From: GH45 sp046704385
GTDB taxonomy: Bacteria > Bacteroidota > Bacteroidia > Bacteroidales > SZUA-534
NCBI GenBank assembly: GCA_046704385.1
Contig: JBJKSB010000077.1
Span: 1 to 64,000 of the forward strand
Direction: 5' to 3'
Length of the DNA stretch: 64,000 nucleotides
The position numbers and the translations under genes were made by a program. This document shows positions 47,977-57,874 of the stretch, piece after piece; the first letter of the stretch is position 1, and each line of letters begins with the position of its first letter. Under the pieces are notes generated by a model, which saw only the letters and a program-made list of their open reading frames with translations, was not told the DNA's origin and searched no databases.

Positions 47977-50946
47977 ATGAATTTAAAAATTACTAATCTG
48001 TTGATGTCGGCCATATTGTTGATATGGTGCATGACATTGTTTGCATGGTCGGTACCGGCTTTTGCCCAACAGGGACAAGAACAGCAGGTAACCGGAAAAA
48101 TTACGGACGAAAGCAATCAACCTTTGGCTGGAGTTACGGTCATGGTGATTGGAACAACTCAGGGAACTATTTCGGGTTCTGATGGAAACTTCTCGTTGAT
48201 GGTGCCTGCAAATAAAAACGAATTACGTTTTTCGTTTATTGGCTTTGAAACAGTGATAGTGCCAATTCCTGCCAATAAGCAAATAAACCTGCAAATGAAG
48301 GAATCCGCACAGGATTTGAACGAGGTAGTTGTTGTGGGTTATGGAACCCAGCGTAAAGGTGATTTAACAGGTGCTGTGAGCAATGTAACCACCAAAGATT
48401 TTAACCGGGGAATCATAAGTTCTCCTGAGCAATTGATCAACGGTAAGGTTTCCGGGGTTCAGATCATGTCAAACAGTGGTTCTCCAACTTCCGGGAGCAC
48501 AATTCGCATCCGCGGTGGTGCCTCGTTAAATGCCAGTAACGATCCGTTAATTGTTCTCGATGGTGTACCCCTGGAAACCGGTGGTATCAGCGGGAACAGC
48601 AATAATTTTCTTAGCCTTATCAATCCCAACGATATTGAAAGCATGACCATCTTAAAAGATGCTTCATCAACAGCTATTTATGGTTCGCGAGCATCAAACG
48701 GTGTTATAATTATTACTACAAAAAAGGCATCGGGAAATAAACTGCACGTTGATTTTAGCACTACAAATTCTGTACAGGTAAAAACGAAACTGCCCGATAT
48801 GCTTTCGCCCGATGAATTTCGTCAGGTGGTTGAATCGCAGGGTTCGGCTGATCAGATTGCTCTTTTGGGAAATTCCAGTACCGATTGGAATAATGCCATT
48901 TATAAACTGGCCATGGGTACCGACAATAATTTAAGTGTTTCCGGCAAAGCAAAAATGTTACCGTACAGGTTATCAGTAGGTTATTATAACCAGGACGGTA
49001 TTTTGGAAACCGATAATGCCGACCGGGTAACCGGAAATCTTTCGTTAAGTCCTTCGTTTTTAGATGACAATTTGAAAATTAACGTAGGAGTAAAAGGAGC
49101 TTACAATAAAAACCGTTTTGCCAATACTTCTGCTATCTGGGGCGGAGCAACTTTTAATCCTACTATTCCTATTAATTCCGGTTCCAACCGTTTTGGAGGG
49201 TATACTGAGGCTATTGATGGTGCCGGTAACCCGGTAACTTCAGCAGTATTGAACCCGGTTGGAGTGTTGGATCAGTACTCTTCAACCAGTACAGTGAACC
49301 GTGTAATAAGCAATTTTGATGTCGATTATAAAATGCCATTTCTTCCTGATTTAAAATTTCATGTTTCAGCAGGTTATGATTACGCCGAAGGCCAGGGCAA
49401 TATTTTTGTTGGCGATTCTGCCATGCAGTATTATCAAACTGGTGGACGCGATTATACTTACGGACCACAAAAAAAGACCAACAAGCTTTTAACCCTCTAT
49501 TTCAATTATAAGAAAAATCTTAAGGACATTAACAGTACTATTGATGCAACCGCAGGTTATGATTACCAGTACTGGAAAAGTACTTCTCCTGATTACGAAG
49601 AATTAAATATAGCAGGTGAAACCCAGAACTCGATTGCAGCTTCAGATTACCGTCATGTTTTGTTATCGTATTACGGGCGTGTCAACTATGCTTTGGCAGA
49701 AAAATATATGCTGACCGCAACTCTCCGCCGTGACGGAACTTCACGTTTCAGCCAGGATAACCGCTGGGGAACCTTTCCATCCGTGGCTTTAGCTTGGCGA
49801 TTATCAGAGGAATCGTTTATTAAAAACATGAATTTATTCAGTAACCTGAAATTACGCGGCAGTTATGGTGTAACCGGTCAGCAGGATGGAATTGGTAATT
49901 ACAATTATTTGCCGGTTTATACCTTGAGCCAGCTCGGAGCACAATATATTTTTGGTCAAAGAATTATTAATACTTATCGCTCCGAAGCTTATGTGTCCGA
50001 TTTAAAATGGGAAACCACCAAAGCTTACAACTATGGAGTTGATTTTGGCTTTTTTGATGATCGTCTTTCGGGTTCGTTCGAGTATTACACCCGTCAAACC
50101 GAAGATTTGTTAGCAACCGTACCTTCACCGGCCGGAACCAATTTTGAAAAAACCATTACTACCAATGTGGGTAATATGGACAGCAAAGGCTACGAGTTTA
50201 ATTTGAATTATACTGCTATTGATAAAGCCAATTTAAAATGGGATTTGAGCTTCAACCTGGCAAGGCAGCAACAAACCATTAAAAACCTGTCAATAATTAA
50301 AGGCTCTGAAATTACAAATTCATCAGTAGGCCCAACTATCGATAGTTATTTCTTCCAGGTGTTGACCCAGGGTTATGCGCCATACATGTTTTATGTGTAT
50401 CATCAGTTATACGATCCTTCAGGCAAACCTATTGAAGGGGCTTATGCCGATGTAGATAAAGACGGGGCGATTAACACAAACGATTTATACCGCTACCATT
50501 CACCGGCACCGGAATATATGCTGGGTTTCAGCACTTCGGTACAATATAAAAACTGGACTGCCAGCACAAGCCTGAGAGCAAATATTGGTAACTACGTGTA
50601 CAACGGGATGGCTATGAATACAGGTGCTTTTGGTACCATGTCGTATAATGCTTATCAGCTCAATAATCTTAACAAAAGCTATTTAGAAACCGGTTTTCAA
50701 AGCCGCCAGTATCTTTCTGATTATTATGTAGAGAATGCATCGTTCTTAAAAATGGACAATTTTACCCTGGGTTATAATTTTGATAAGATTAGTGATAAAT
50801 ATAACCTTACAGTTACTGCAATGATCCAGAATGTGTTTACCATTACTAAATACACTGGTGTTGATCCTGAAGTGCCCAGAGGTATGGATAATTCGTTTTA
50901 TCCCCGCCCGCGCATTTTCTCGTTAAGTCTTGGTCTGAAATTTTAA
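47977..50946 (+). CDS. susC: SusC/RagA-type TonB-dependent outer-membrane transporter (galactan locus)
   Basis: The 989-residue protein has a signal peptide (ending AFAQ, about 31), a carboxypeptidase-D-like regulatory domain (about 37-105, GKITDESNQPLAGVTV), TonB box VVVVGYGTQRKGD, a plug with IRIRGGASL and DASSTAIYGSRASNG, and a barrel ending LGLKF. It pairs with the SusD protein encoded 18 bases downstream. It clearly differs from the arabinan SusC, so the two import systems are not recent duplicates. Cargo is inferred to be galacto-oligosaccharide from the adjoining GH2, GH53 and GH-A genes. Confidence 0.95.
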   Translation: MNLKITNLLMSAILLIWCMTLFAWSVPAFAQQGQEQQVTGKITDESNQPLAGVTVMVIGTTQGTISGSDGNFSLMVPANKNELRFSFIGFETVIVPIPANKQINLQMKESAQDLNEVVVVGYGTQRKGDLTGAVSNVTTKDFNRGIISSPEQLINGKVSGVQIMSNSGSPTSGSTIRIRGGASLNASNDPLIVLDGVPLETGGISGNSNNFLSLINPNDIESMTILKDASSTAIYGSRASNGVIIITTKKASGNKLHVDFSTTNSVQVKTKLPDMLSPDEFRQVVESQGSADQIALLGNSSTDWNNAIYKLAMGTDNNLSVSGKAKMLPYRLSVGYYNQDGILETDNADRVTGNLSLSPSFLDDNLKINVGVKGAYNKNRFANTSAIWGGATFNPTIPINSGSNRFGGYTEAIDGAGNPVTSAVLNPVGVLDQYSSTSTVNRVISNFDVDYKMPFLPDLKFHVSAGYDYAEGQGNIFVGDSAMQYYQTGGRDYTYGPQKKTNKLLTLYFNYKKNLKDINSTIDATAGYDYQYWKSTSPDYEELNIAGETQNSIAASDYRHVLLSYYGRVNYALAEKYMLTATLRRDGTSRFSQDNRWGTFPSVALAWRLSEESFIKNMNLFSNLKLRGSYGVTGQQDGIGNYNYLPVYTLSQLGAQYIFGQRIINTYRSEAYVSDLKWETTKAYNYGVDFGFFDDRLSGSFEYYTRQTEDLLATVPSPAGTNFEKTITTNVGNMDSKGYEFNLNYTAIDKANLKWDLSFNLARQQQTIKNLSIIKGSEITNSSVGPTIDSYFFQVLTQGYAPYMFYVYHQLYDPSGKPIEGAYADVDKDGAINTNDLYRYHSPAPEYMLGFSTSVQYKNWTASTSLRANIGNYVYNGMAMNTGAFGTMSYNAYQLNNLNKSYLETGFQSRQYLSDYYVENASFLKMDNFTLGYNFDKISDKYNLTVTAMIQNVFTITKYTGVDPEVPRGMDNSFYPRPRIFSLSLGLKF

Positions 50947-50964
50947 TTTAAATACTAAACGAAA

Positions 50965-52554
50965 ATGAAAAATATATTATATATCCTGTTTATAATGGTC
51001 GCTTTGGGAATTTCAGGCTGTGTTGACGATCTGGATCAATTCCCGAATATTGAGGAGACCTCACAAACCGTTTACTCGCAACCCGATAATTATATCAAGG
51101 TGCTGGCAAAATGTTATGCTTCGTATGTAACCGCCGGACAGGAAAAGGGTGGTGGTGATGCCGATTTAAGCAGTAATAATGGCTACGACTATATGCGTTG
51201 CTATTTTAATGTGCAGGAAGCCGGAACTGAAGAAATTGGCTCAACCTGGATTGAAGGCGATAATATTGGCGATTTAACTTACCTTACCTGGGATGCTAAC
51301 GATCCGTGGGTAGCCGATATGTATTATCGATGCTATTATTCAATATCATTAAATAATGAATTTTTAAAACATTGTGCTGATGCTGAAATTGCCGGATTCT
51401 CCCAGCAGTATCAGGATTCTATTAAGACTTTTCGTGCAGAGTCCCGCTTTTTAAGAGCCCTGGCTTATTTTCATGCCATGGATTTATTCCATAATATTCC
51501 TTTTGCTGATGAAAATACCATTGGTAGTTCCAAATTACCGGAAAGATGGGAAGCTTCGAAAATATTTAATTTTATTACCTCTGAATTGAGAGCATGCAGC
51601 AACGATATGTTGGATGCTGATCATTGCGAATATGGACGTGCTCCACGTGCTGCAGCATGGATGCTTCTTGCCCGTCTTTACCTGAATGCCGAAACGTATG
51701 GCGTGGGCCAGCGTTACGATAGTTGCATGATTTACAGCCAGAAAGTTATTGACGAGGGTTATGCTATTGAACCTGATTATGCCACTTTATTCAATGCCAA
51801 TAACGATCAACGCGTAGGCAAAGGCCATGAAATTATTTTCCCATTAGTTGTAGATAGCAAAAATGTTATGTCGTGGGGTGCAACTACCTACCTGGTTTGT
51901 GGCGAAGTTGATACGGATAACGGCCCGGCTGCCGATTCTGTAGGTTGTGCCAGCGCATGGAGTATGTTCCGTGTTCGTGGCGAACTAACCAGTTTGTTTG
52001 ATATGGCCAATGATAAACGTGCCATGTTCTACACCGATGGCCAGAATCAATACATGGACAATGGAGTGACTGATCGTACCGGTGGTTATTTTACTGTAAA
52101 ATGGAGTAACCTTACCGATGCCGGAGCAGTTTCATCCAATACCACAAACGATGGTGTTGACACCGATTTTCCAATGTTCCGTTTAGCCGATGCTTACCTT
52201 ATGTATGCCGAAGCAGCAGCCCGTTCCAATTCAAATTTGGCAACTGCTTTAACCTATGTAAATGAACTTCGTGACAGAGCCAATGCTGCTGAAGTTACCG
52301 AAAGTGATTTAACAGCAACTACTGATAATATTCCATACAAATTCTTCCTCGATGAACGGGGACGCGAACTTTATTGGGAATGTGTTCGCCGGACTGATTT
52401 GATTCGTTTTGGATGTTTTACAAGCGGTACATATCTGTGGCAATGGAAAGGTGGCGTTAAAGACGGTGAAGCGATTGATGATCGTTACAATATTTATCCC
52501 ATTCCGGCTTCTGAAATTTCGGCAAATCCGAATTTATCGAACGATAATTATTAA
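50965..52554 (+). CDS. susD: SusD/RagB-type surface glycan-binding lipoprotein (galactan locus)
   Basis: The 529-residue lipoprotein (lipobox ISGC, Cys19) shows the SusD features: RAESRFLRALAYFHAMDLF, PRAAAWMLLARLYLNAE, FPMFRLADAYLMYAEAAAR, LDERGRELYWECVRRTDLI and the C-terminal YPIPASEISANPNL. It forms the lid of the SusC barrel and binds glycan outside the cell. It sits 18 bases after susC and 20 bases before the SusE/F-like gene, all on one plus-strand operon. Confidence 0.95.
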   Translation: MKNILYILFIMVALGISGCVDDLDQFPNIEETSQTVYSQPDNYIKVLAKCYASYVTAGQEKGGGDADLSSNNGYDYMRCYFNVQEAGTEEIGSTWIEGDNIGDLTYLTWDANDPWVADMYYRCYYSISLNNEFLKHCADAEIAGFSQQYQDSIKTFRAESRFLRALAYFHAMDLFHNIPFADENTIGSSKLPERWEASKIFNFITSELRACSNDMLDADHCEYGRAPRAAAWMLLARLYLNAETYGVGQRYDSCMIYSQKVIDEGYAIEPDYATLFNANNDQRVGKGHEIIFPLVVDSKNVMSWGATTYLVCGEVDTDNGPAADSVGCASAWSMFRVRGELTSLFDMANDKRAMFYTDGQNQYMDNGVTDRTGGYFTVKWSNLTDAGAVSSNTTNDGVDTDFPMFRLADAYLMYAEAAARSNSNLATALTYVNELRDRANAAEVTESDLTATTDNIPYKFFLDERGRELYWECVRRTDLIRFGCFTSGTYLWQWKGGVKDGEAIDDRYNIYPIPASEISANPNLSNDNY

Positions 52555-52574
52555 GATATTTTAAAGAAAATACT

Positions 52575-54551
52575 ATGAAAACACTAAAAATATTAATACT
52601 CCTGATAAGCGCGGCTTTCCTTCTCAATTCGTGCGAGGAGGATGGCGACCGTATCCAGGTTAGCGGACTTGATTCTTTAGAATTACTGGCCAGCGAAACC
52701 GATATTGTCTTAACCTCCGACAATTCTGCAGCTTCAGTACTTGCTCTTTCATGGAATCAAAGTACTTTAAGCAGCAACGACCCATCAGTAGGCCTTCCTT
52801 CTTCAATTCCTGCTACAGTTATTGAGGTTTCGGCTACCAATACTTTTGACAACTTTACCTCAATTAATCCAACAACCAATACCTATTCTTTTACAGGTGC
52901 AGCATTAAACACCATGGGAAAAAATCTGGGTTTTACAGGTGGGGTGAGTACCCCGATATTTTTTCGGTTAAACATTGCTTATGGGGTTAATACCGATCCT
53001 TTTTACAGCAATGTAGTATCGGTAAATGTTACCTGCTTCTCTATCGACATGTCTTTAGGATTCATCCTGGATTCTGGTAAGGGAGATACCGGATTCAAGC
53101 TTTACTCACCCAACAGCGATGGCGAATATTCCGGATTTACCGGTTCTGGCTCCTGGTATAACTGGTATTTACAGGAAGGCGATGGTACCATTTGGGGTAA
53201 CGTAGGTGCCGATGGCAATGAATTTAAGCTTTCAAATGATGCAGGTACGTTCTGGAATTTCTGGTATCCCGGTCAAAGCGGATGTTATTATACCACTTTA
53301 AGTACTAATAATCAAGAATGGACAGCTACTTATATACCAACTTTAACTGTAAGTGGTGATTTAGATGCTACCATGACTTTTGATAAAACCGCAGTAAAAT
53401 GGTATGTATCGCTTACTGCCACTTCAGCCAATACAAAAGTAAAAGTAAGTAGTACCGATGCCAGTTTGTATAATGCTTCAACAGGGACTGATGATGCCGC
53501 TGCTATTGCAAAAACTCTTGGGTTTATTGCCAATAGCGACAGTACATTGTCCATTGACTGGAACAGTGCTTCGGCAACAGATATTACCATTCCCGATGCT
53601 GGAGATTATACCCTGACATTCTATCTGGCCGATCCTACACATTGGACTTATCAGATATCTTCAGGTTCAGTGACGGTGGTTGATAAACTTACCACACAAC
53701 TTTATCTGCCTGGTATTGATGACGGAATTTCCGGCTCATGGACATTCGATAATTACTTGTCGCTGATTAGTGAAGATGATTCTACTTTTGGCGGAGTTGT
53801 TATGGTTAATTCACTTTGGGGTTACCAAATGGCACTCGAAGTTGATAACTGGGATGATTATTATGCAATGGGAGCCACTGAAGGAACTTTGGCTTATCAG
53901 AGTGCTACCAACATTACTGCACCCGACTCGGGACTTTACCTTATACAGGCTGATTTGAAGAATCTGACCTATAGCCAAACTGCCGTTACAGGTTTGGGCT
54001 ATTCCGGATTCAATGGTGATTGGAATGCTATTACACCTATGGATGAGGCCTCAGTTGCCGGGGTTTATACCAGTACGGTTACACTAAGCAGTATTTCGGA
54101 CTGGGGATACCAGTTTTTAGTAAATAGTGATTGGAACCTTAATTTTGGCGGGGCCGGTGGTGTCTTGAAATTTAAAGGTGCAAATCTGACCGACGATGCA
54201 ACGCTGCCTGCCGGCACTTACGATATTGTTGCCAACGTTCACGATACATCATATGTTTTCCTTGGTGATGAAATTTATATTGGTGGTTTAAATGATGTTT
54301 GGGACTTTACCACAGTTGTATTAAGTAAAACTTCAATTGGGGTTTATACCGGAACGGCTACCGTAACTACAACGTCGTCATGGGGAATTCAGATACATTT
54401 GGATCAATCGTGGAACCGTTACTTTGGAGGTTCATTCAGTTCAATGAAATACCTGGGCGATAATATAACCGACGATCAAAGTCTGGCTGCTGGTACCTAC
54501 AACGTTACAGTCGACTTCATAAATAATACATGCTCATTCGAGGCGCAATAA
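52575..54551 (+). CDS. SusE/SusF-like surface glycan-binding lipoprotein with three tandem C-terminal modules
   Basis: The 658-residue lipoprotein (LLNSC, Cys20) begins with the SusE N-terminal Ig-like domain (about 30-155, VVSVNVT) and a second domain with FKLYSPNSDGEY and WYLQEGDGTIWG blocks. The last 290 residues hold three related modules of about 95 residues (roughly 372-470, 471-565, 566-658), each with SxWGxQ, a WN or WD pair before a Gly-rich turn, and a TDDxxLPAGTY-like end. These are the starch-binding-like modules used by SusE/F proteins to hold glycan at the surface. Substrate would be galactan by context. A full terminator follows, so this is the last gene of the main operon; GH53 is transcribed separately or by readthrough. 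Confidence 0.8.
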   Translation: MKTLKILILLISAAFLLNSCEEDGDRIQVSGLDSLELLASETDIVLTSDNSAASVLALSWNQSTLSSNDPSVGLPSSIPATVIEVSATNTFDNFTSINPTTNTYSFTGAALNTMGKNLGFTGGVSTPIFFRLNIAYGVNTDPFYSNVVSVNVTCFSIDMSLGFILDSGKGDTGFKLYSPNSDGEYSGFTGSGSWYNWYLQEGDGTIWGNVGADGNEFKLSNDAGTFWNFWYPGQSGCYYTTLSTNNQEWTATYIPTLTVSGDLDATMTFDKTAVKWYVSLTATSANTKVKVSSTDASLYNASTGTDDAAAIAKTLGFIANSDSTLSIDWNSASATDITIPDAGDYTLTFYLADPTHWTYQISSGSVTVVDKLTTQLYLPGIDDGISGSWTFDNYLSLISEDDSTFGGVVMVNSLWGYQMALEVDNWDDYYAMGATEGTLAYQSATNITAPDSGLYLIQADLKNLTYSQTAVTGLGYSGFNGDWNAITPMDEASVAGVYTSTVTLSSISDWGYQFLVNSDWNLNFGGAGGVLKFKGANLTDDATLPAGTYDIVANVHDTSYVFLGDEIYIGGLNDVWDFTTVVLSKTSIGVYTGTATVTTTSSWGIQIHLDQSWNRYFGGSFSSMKYLGDNITDDQSLAAGTYNVTVDFINNTCSFEAQ

Positions 54552-54558
54552 AACTTTT

Positions 54559-54588
54559 AGAACAGGGAGTTGTTTCACTCCCTGTTCT
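54559..54588 (+). terminator. intrinsic terminator after the SusE/F-like gene
   Basis: Perfect 12-bp stem (AGAACAGGGAGT and its complement) with a 6-base loop, followed by a T-rich tail, 7 bases after the stop codon. It ends the galactan operon ahead of the GH53 gene. Confidence 0.85.
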
Positions 54589-54794
54589 TTATAATTTTGT
54601 AATTTAATGCGGTTTAGTTTGAGCCTTTTTTGTCTCTCACAGTAGGTGTAGATATCAAGTTTAGGTTTAATATAATTCATAGCTCAATGGTTAAGCCACT
54701 GGAATAGGTATCCGAAGGACGAGGAGGAATTATAATATTTTTCTAAACCAAATGACATTGTTTTGTATATTACTAATCTTAAATATCGAATCTT

Positions 54795-55841
54795 GTGAAC
54801 AGAATAGTTATCATATTGATTTTTAGCTTTATCGGACTCATTTCTTTTACATCATGTAATAACAATGAAACTCCGCCTATAAATGATGAACCCAAATCAG
54901 AACCTGATATGACGGGTTTTGCCAAGGGTGCAGACGTTAGCTGGGTTACGGAAATGGAAGCTTCAGGCATGCAATTTTATAATGCTGCAGGTGAACCAAC
55001 CGAGTGTATGACTCTGTTAAAAAGTTTGGGAATGAATTCGGTCCGGCTGCGTGTGTGGGTGAATCCTACCGATGGTTGGTGCAACAAGACCGATTTTTTA
55101 GTTAAAGCCAAGCGGGCTTCGGATTTGCATATGCGTATCCTGGTCGATTTTCATTACAGCGATTCGTGGGCCGATCCAGGTAAACAATACAAACCGGCAG
55201 CATGGCAAAATTTATCATTTGATGATTTATGTACTGCAGTTTCCGATCATACTACAGAAATTCTGACGGCGCTTAAAAACTGGAATATCACACCGGAATG
55301 GGTGCAGGTTGGCAATGAAACCAGGAACGGCATGTTGTGGGACGATGGAAAAGCATCAGATAATATGGCTCAATATGCCACACTGAGTAATGCCGGTTAC
55401 GATGCGGTAAAATCAGTATTCCCTGATGCTAAAGTGGTGATACATATTGACAATGGGTATGATAATAAAGTTTACAGGTGGCTGTTTGATGGCTTAAAAA
55501 ATAACGGTGGCAAGTGGGATGTTATTGGAATGTCGCTTTATCCGGAATCGGGTAACTGGAAACAATTAAACGATGGTTGCATTGCCAATATGAATGATAT
55601 GATTAGCCGTTACAATTGCGAGGTAATGCTTTGTGAAGTGGGAATGTCGTGGGATGAAGCTGCTGCCTCAAAATCATTTTTAAGCGATATTATTATTCGC
55701 AGTAAAGCCATTTCCAACGACAAATGCCTGGGCATTTTTTACTGGGAACCCGAAGCTTATAATAACTGGAAAGGCTATTCAAAGGGCGCTTTTGATAATA
55801 GTGGAAAACCAACTGAAGCTATGGATGCTTTTGAAGAATAG
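54795..55841 (+). CDS. GH53 endo-beta-1,4-galactanase, lipoprotein
   Basis: The 348-residue protein is GH53: GFAKGADVSWVTEME at the mature start, SVRLRVWVNP, LVDFHYSDSWADPGKQ, acid/base Glu175 in VQVGNETRNGM and nucleophile Glu281 in MLCEVGMSW. The frame starts with GTG at 54795; this start is needed for the lipoprotein signal (SFTSC, Cys21), because the next Met lies inside the mature part. The enzyme cuts type I galactan internally, most likely at the cell surface, to feed the SusC/D system upstream. It is separated from the operon by a terminator and a 240-base spacer, so it probably has its own promoter. Confidence 0.92.
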   Translation: MNRIVIILIFSFIGLISFTSCNNNETPPINDEPKSEPDMTGFAKGADVSWVTEMEASGMQFYNAAGEPTECMTLLKSLGMNSVRLRVWVNPTDGWCNKTDFLVKAKRASDLHMRILVDFHYSDSWADPGKQYKPAAWQNLSFDDLCTAVSDHTTEILTALKNWNITPEWVQVGNETRNGMLWDDGKASDNMAQYATLSNAGYDAVKSVFPDAKVVIHIDNGYDNKVYRWLFDGLKNNGGKWDVIGMSLYPESGNWKQLNDGCIANMNDMISRYNCEVMLCEVGMSWDEAAASKSFLSDIIIRSKAISNDKCLGIFYWEPEAYNNWKGYSKGAFDNSGKPTEAMDAFEE

Positions 55842-56034
55842 AAGATTATGGTTTCGTGGTTTATGCTCCACTCTGTCCATTATATAAATCAGAAAGAGGA
55901 AAAATTAAGTCGTAATCGTTCCAATTTAATCTGAACATAAAATCATTGTTTGCATTCAGTCTCCCACCATGAATCACAACGTTTTACAATATGAAACGAT
56001 TGGGTACAGCTATTATTAATTTCTAATATCGAAC

Positions 56035-56901
56035 TCAGGTTAATACATTGTAAATTACCAATAGAACCAGGAAGATCAGCATATAAACATTAATACTTAC
56101 AAAGGCCTTTTTCAGGTTTAATTCCACCATTTTACCAAAACTCAGCCTGGTAAAGGTAACAATGAACCAAATATTCAGAATAATGATGGCTATAAACAAG
56201 GATGGAGAATGTTTGACGCTAAATAGTAAATACATTAATGAGACATAGGATGTGGCACTGATCCATACATAAATGATTCGTTTGATGCTTTTCTTACTTA
56301 AAGATTGATTTATGGATGGAAAACCGGCTTGTTGGTATTCCTCTCCATATTTCAATGCTAACAGCCAAAAATGAGGAACCTGCCAGATAAATAGAAAACA
56401 TCCGATCAGTACAATGTCAATGTCAAATAGATATCCTCCGGCAGCCGTCCAACCTATAAATACTGGAACAGCTCCGCTTAGTGAACCCGGTACAACTGCA
56501 AACGGTGTTATTCTTTTCAGGTTGGTATAAACCATGTTATACCAAAAAGCATTAAATATTCCAAGCGAAGCCGGAATTATGCCAAATGGAAAATATAGAA
56601 ATCCGAAGCCTATCAATATTACTGCAAATGAAAGAACCCATACAAATTGCTCAGTAACCTTATTCTGAGGCAACGGTCTGCTCTTTGTCCTTTCCATTTT
56701 AGCATCAAATTTCCTTTCCTGGTACTGGTTTAAGGCACTGGCTCCCCCGGCTAGAAGGAATACGCCAATGGCTATAAAAATGATCTTATAATCTAACCGT
56801 CCGGAAAAAATAAGATAACCGGCTATGGAAGTAAACGTCACAGCCAGTGATACTTTATATTTTAACAGCGAAAGGACAATATGTAGTTTTGGAATTGACA
56901 A
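56035..56901 (-). CDS. cyoE: protoheme IX farnesyltransferase (heme O synthase)
   Basis: The 288-residue membrane protein of the UbiA prenyltransferase group has about nine hydrophobic segments. The first allylic-diphosphate motif is ALNQYQERKFDAKMERT followed by KSRPLP, with Glu in place of the first Asp, as I recall for other Bacteroidota enzymes. The second conserved region is WQVPHFWLLALKYGEEY. It adds the farnesyl tail that turns heme B into heme O for the bo3 oxidase encoded upstream. The frame opens with a TTG at 56901 just after the cyoD stop (18 bases), and no better ATG exists near it. It is the last gene of the cyo operon. Confidence 0.9.
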   Translation of the reverse strand: MSIPKLHIVLSLLKYKVSLAVTFTSIAGYLIFSGRLDYKIIFIAIGVFLLAGGASALNQYQERKFDAKMERTKSRPLPQNKVTEQFVWVLSFAVILIGFGFLYFPFGIIPASLGIFNAFWYNMVYTNLKRITPFAVVPGSLSGAVPVFIGWTAAGGYLFDIDIVLIGCFLFIWQVPHFWLLALKYGEEYQQAGFPSINQSLSKKSIKRIIYVWISATSYVSLMYLLFSVKHSPSLFIAIIILNIWFIVTFTRLSFGKMVELNLKKAFVSINVYMLIFLVLLVIYNVLT

Positions 56902-56919
56902 ATTACCTAAGTTTTAATT

Positions 56920-57246
56920 TTACATCATCCTTGAATTCAATGTATACATGACCCACATGGTTCCTGCCACAAAAATAAACAACAGCACAGCAGTAAACGC
57001 AAGGGCAATTACATTCCAGCGTTGTGCCGAAGACCTGTCCAAATGTAAAAAGTAATGTAAATGCACCAGCATCTGGGCAACGGCTGCCAGGAATAAGCCG
57101 GCCACTGCAACATGACGGGATACAACATCAGTCATTACCAACCCGAAGGAAACAACTGTTAGTAAAAGTGCCAGTATAAATCCGGTAATATAACCTTTGG
57201 TAGTTATATGTCCGGCTCCCATATTTTGATTTTGTGTTTCGTCCAT
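56920..57246 (-). CDS. cyoD: cytochrome bo3 quinol oxidase subunit IV
   Basis: Starting at the ATG at 57246 gives 108 residues, the same size class as E. coli CyoD (109). An ATG at 57255 and a TTG at 57282 are also in frame. Three transmembrane helices are visible (about 20-40, 48-70, 80-103), with the family block AAVAQMLVHLHYFLHLDRSS. Subunit IV helps assemble the heme-copper site of subunit I. It follows cyoC at 22 bases and precedes cyoE at 18 bases. Confidence 0.9.
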   Translation of the reverse strand: MDETQNQNMGAGHITTKGYITGFILALLLTVVSFGLVMTDVVSRHVAVAGLFLAAVAQMLVHLHYFLHLDRSSAQRWNVIALAFTAVLLFIFVAGTMWVMYTLNSRMM

Positions 57247-57268
57247 TTTAATCATTTCTTTAAATATT

Positions 57269-57874
57269 TTACAATAAACCAAGGAGGTAAACTACGGTGA
57301 AAACACCGATCCAAACCAAATCCAGAAAGTGCCAGAACATACTCAGGCGCATCATCCGGGAACGAACACCGTCTGAAAATCCCATTTTCACTACCTGGCC
57401 GATCATCACAATAATCCATATAAGTCCAAAGAACACGTGCGTTCCGTGTGTTCCTACCAACGTAAAGAATATCGAAAGGAATCCACTTTGAGAAGGACCA
57501 TGACCGTTCATGATCAATCCGTTGAACTCATGAAGTTCCATAGCAATAAATCCAAGCCCCAGCAAAAAGGTAATGATGAGTCCGTAGATCACTCGTTTTT
57601 TCGAATCACCGTTCATGGAAACGATGGTTAGCCCAAAAGCCATACTACTAAAGAGCAGGAACATGGTCTCAATAAAAAGATAGGGCAGATCAAACAGATC
57701 CTTTGGACCCGGGCCACCGGCATAATTGTAACCGATCACTGCAAAGGTTGCAAAAAGCACGGAGAACAACACAAGGTCGCTCATCAGGTAAATCCAGAAA
57801 CCGTAAGTTTTTAATTCTGCATGATTTCCGTGCTCCATTTCTATTGAATTTATATTTGTAACATCAGTATTCAT
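57269..57874 (-). CDS. cyoC: cytochrome bo3 quinol oxidase subunit III
   Basis: The 201-residue protein starts at the ATG at 57874, whose first base overlaps the cyoB TGA. An AGGAGGG Shine-Dalgarno lies 8 bases upstream, inside the end of cyoB. Five membrane helices are visible, as in E. coli CyoC (204 residues), with KTYGFWIYLMSDLVLFSVLF near the start, ETMFLLFSSMAFGL, and GTHGTHVFFGLIW and FWHFLDLVWIGVF toward the end. The short five-helix form is the quinol-oxidase version of subunit III. It acts in the inner membrane with CyoA, B and D. Confidence 0.93.
   Translation of the reverse strand: MNTDVTNINSIEMEHGNHAELKTYGFWIYLMSDLVLFSVLFATFAVIGYNYAGGPGPKDLFDLPYLFIETMFLLFSSMAFGLTIVSMNGDSKKRVIYGLIITFLLGLGFIAMELHEFNGLIMNGHGPSQSGFLSIFFTLVGTHGTHVFFGLIWIIVMIGQVVKMGFSDGVRSRMMRLSMFWHFLDLVWIGVFTVVYLLGLL

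Noticed and set aside
54674..54741. tRNA-like sequence (AGCTCAATGGTTAAGCC) upstream of GH53
   Set aside because: No anticodon arm of proper geometry and no T-arm (GTTCGA-type) follow; the total length between the closing arms is about 62 bases, too short for a tRNA.
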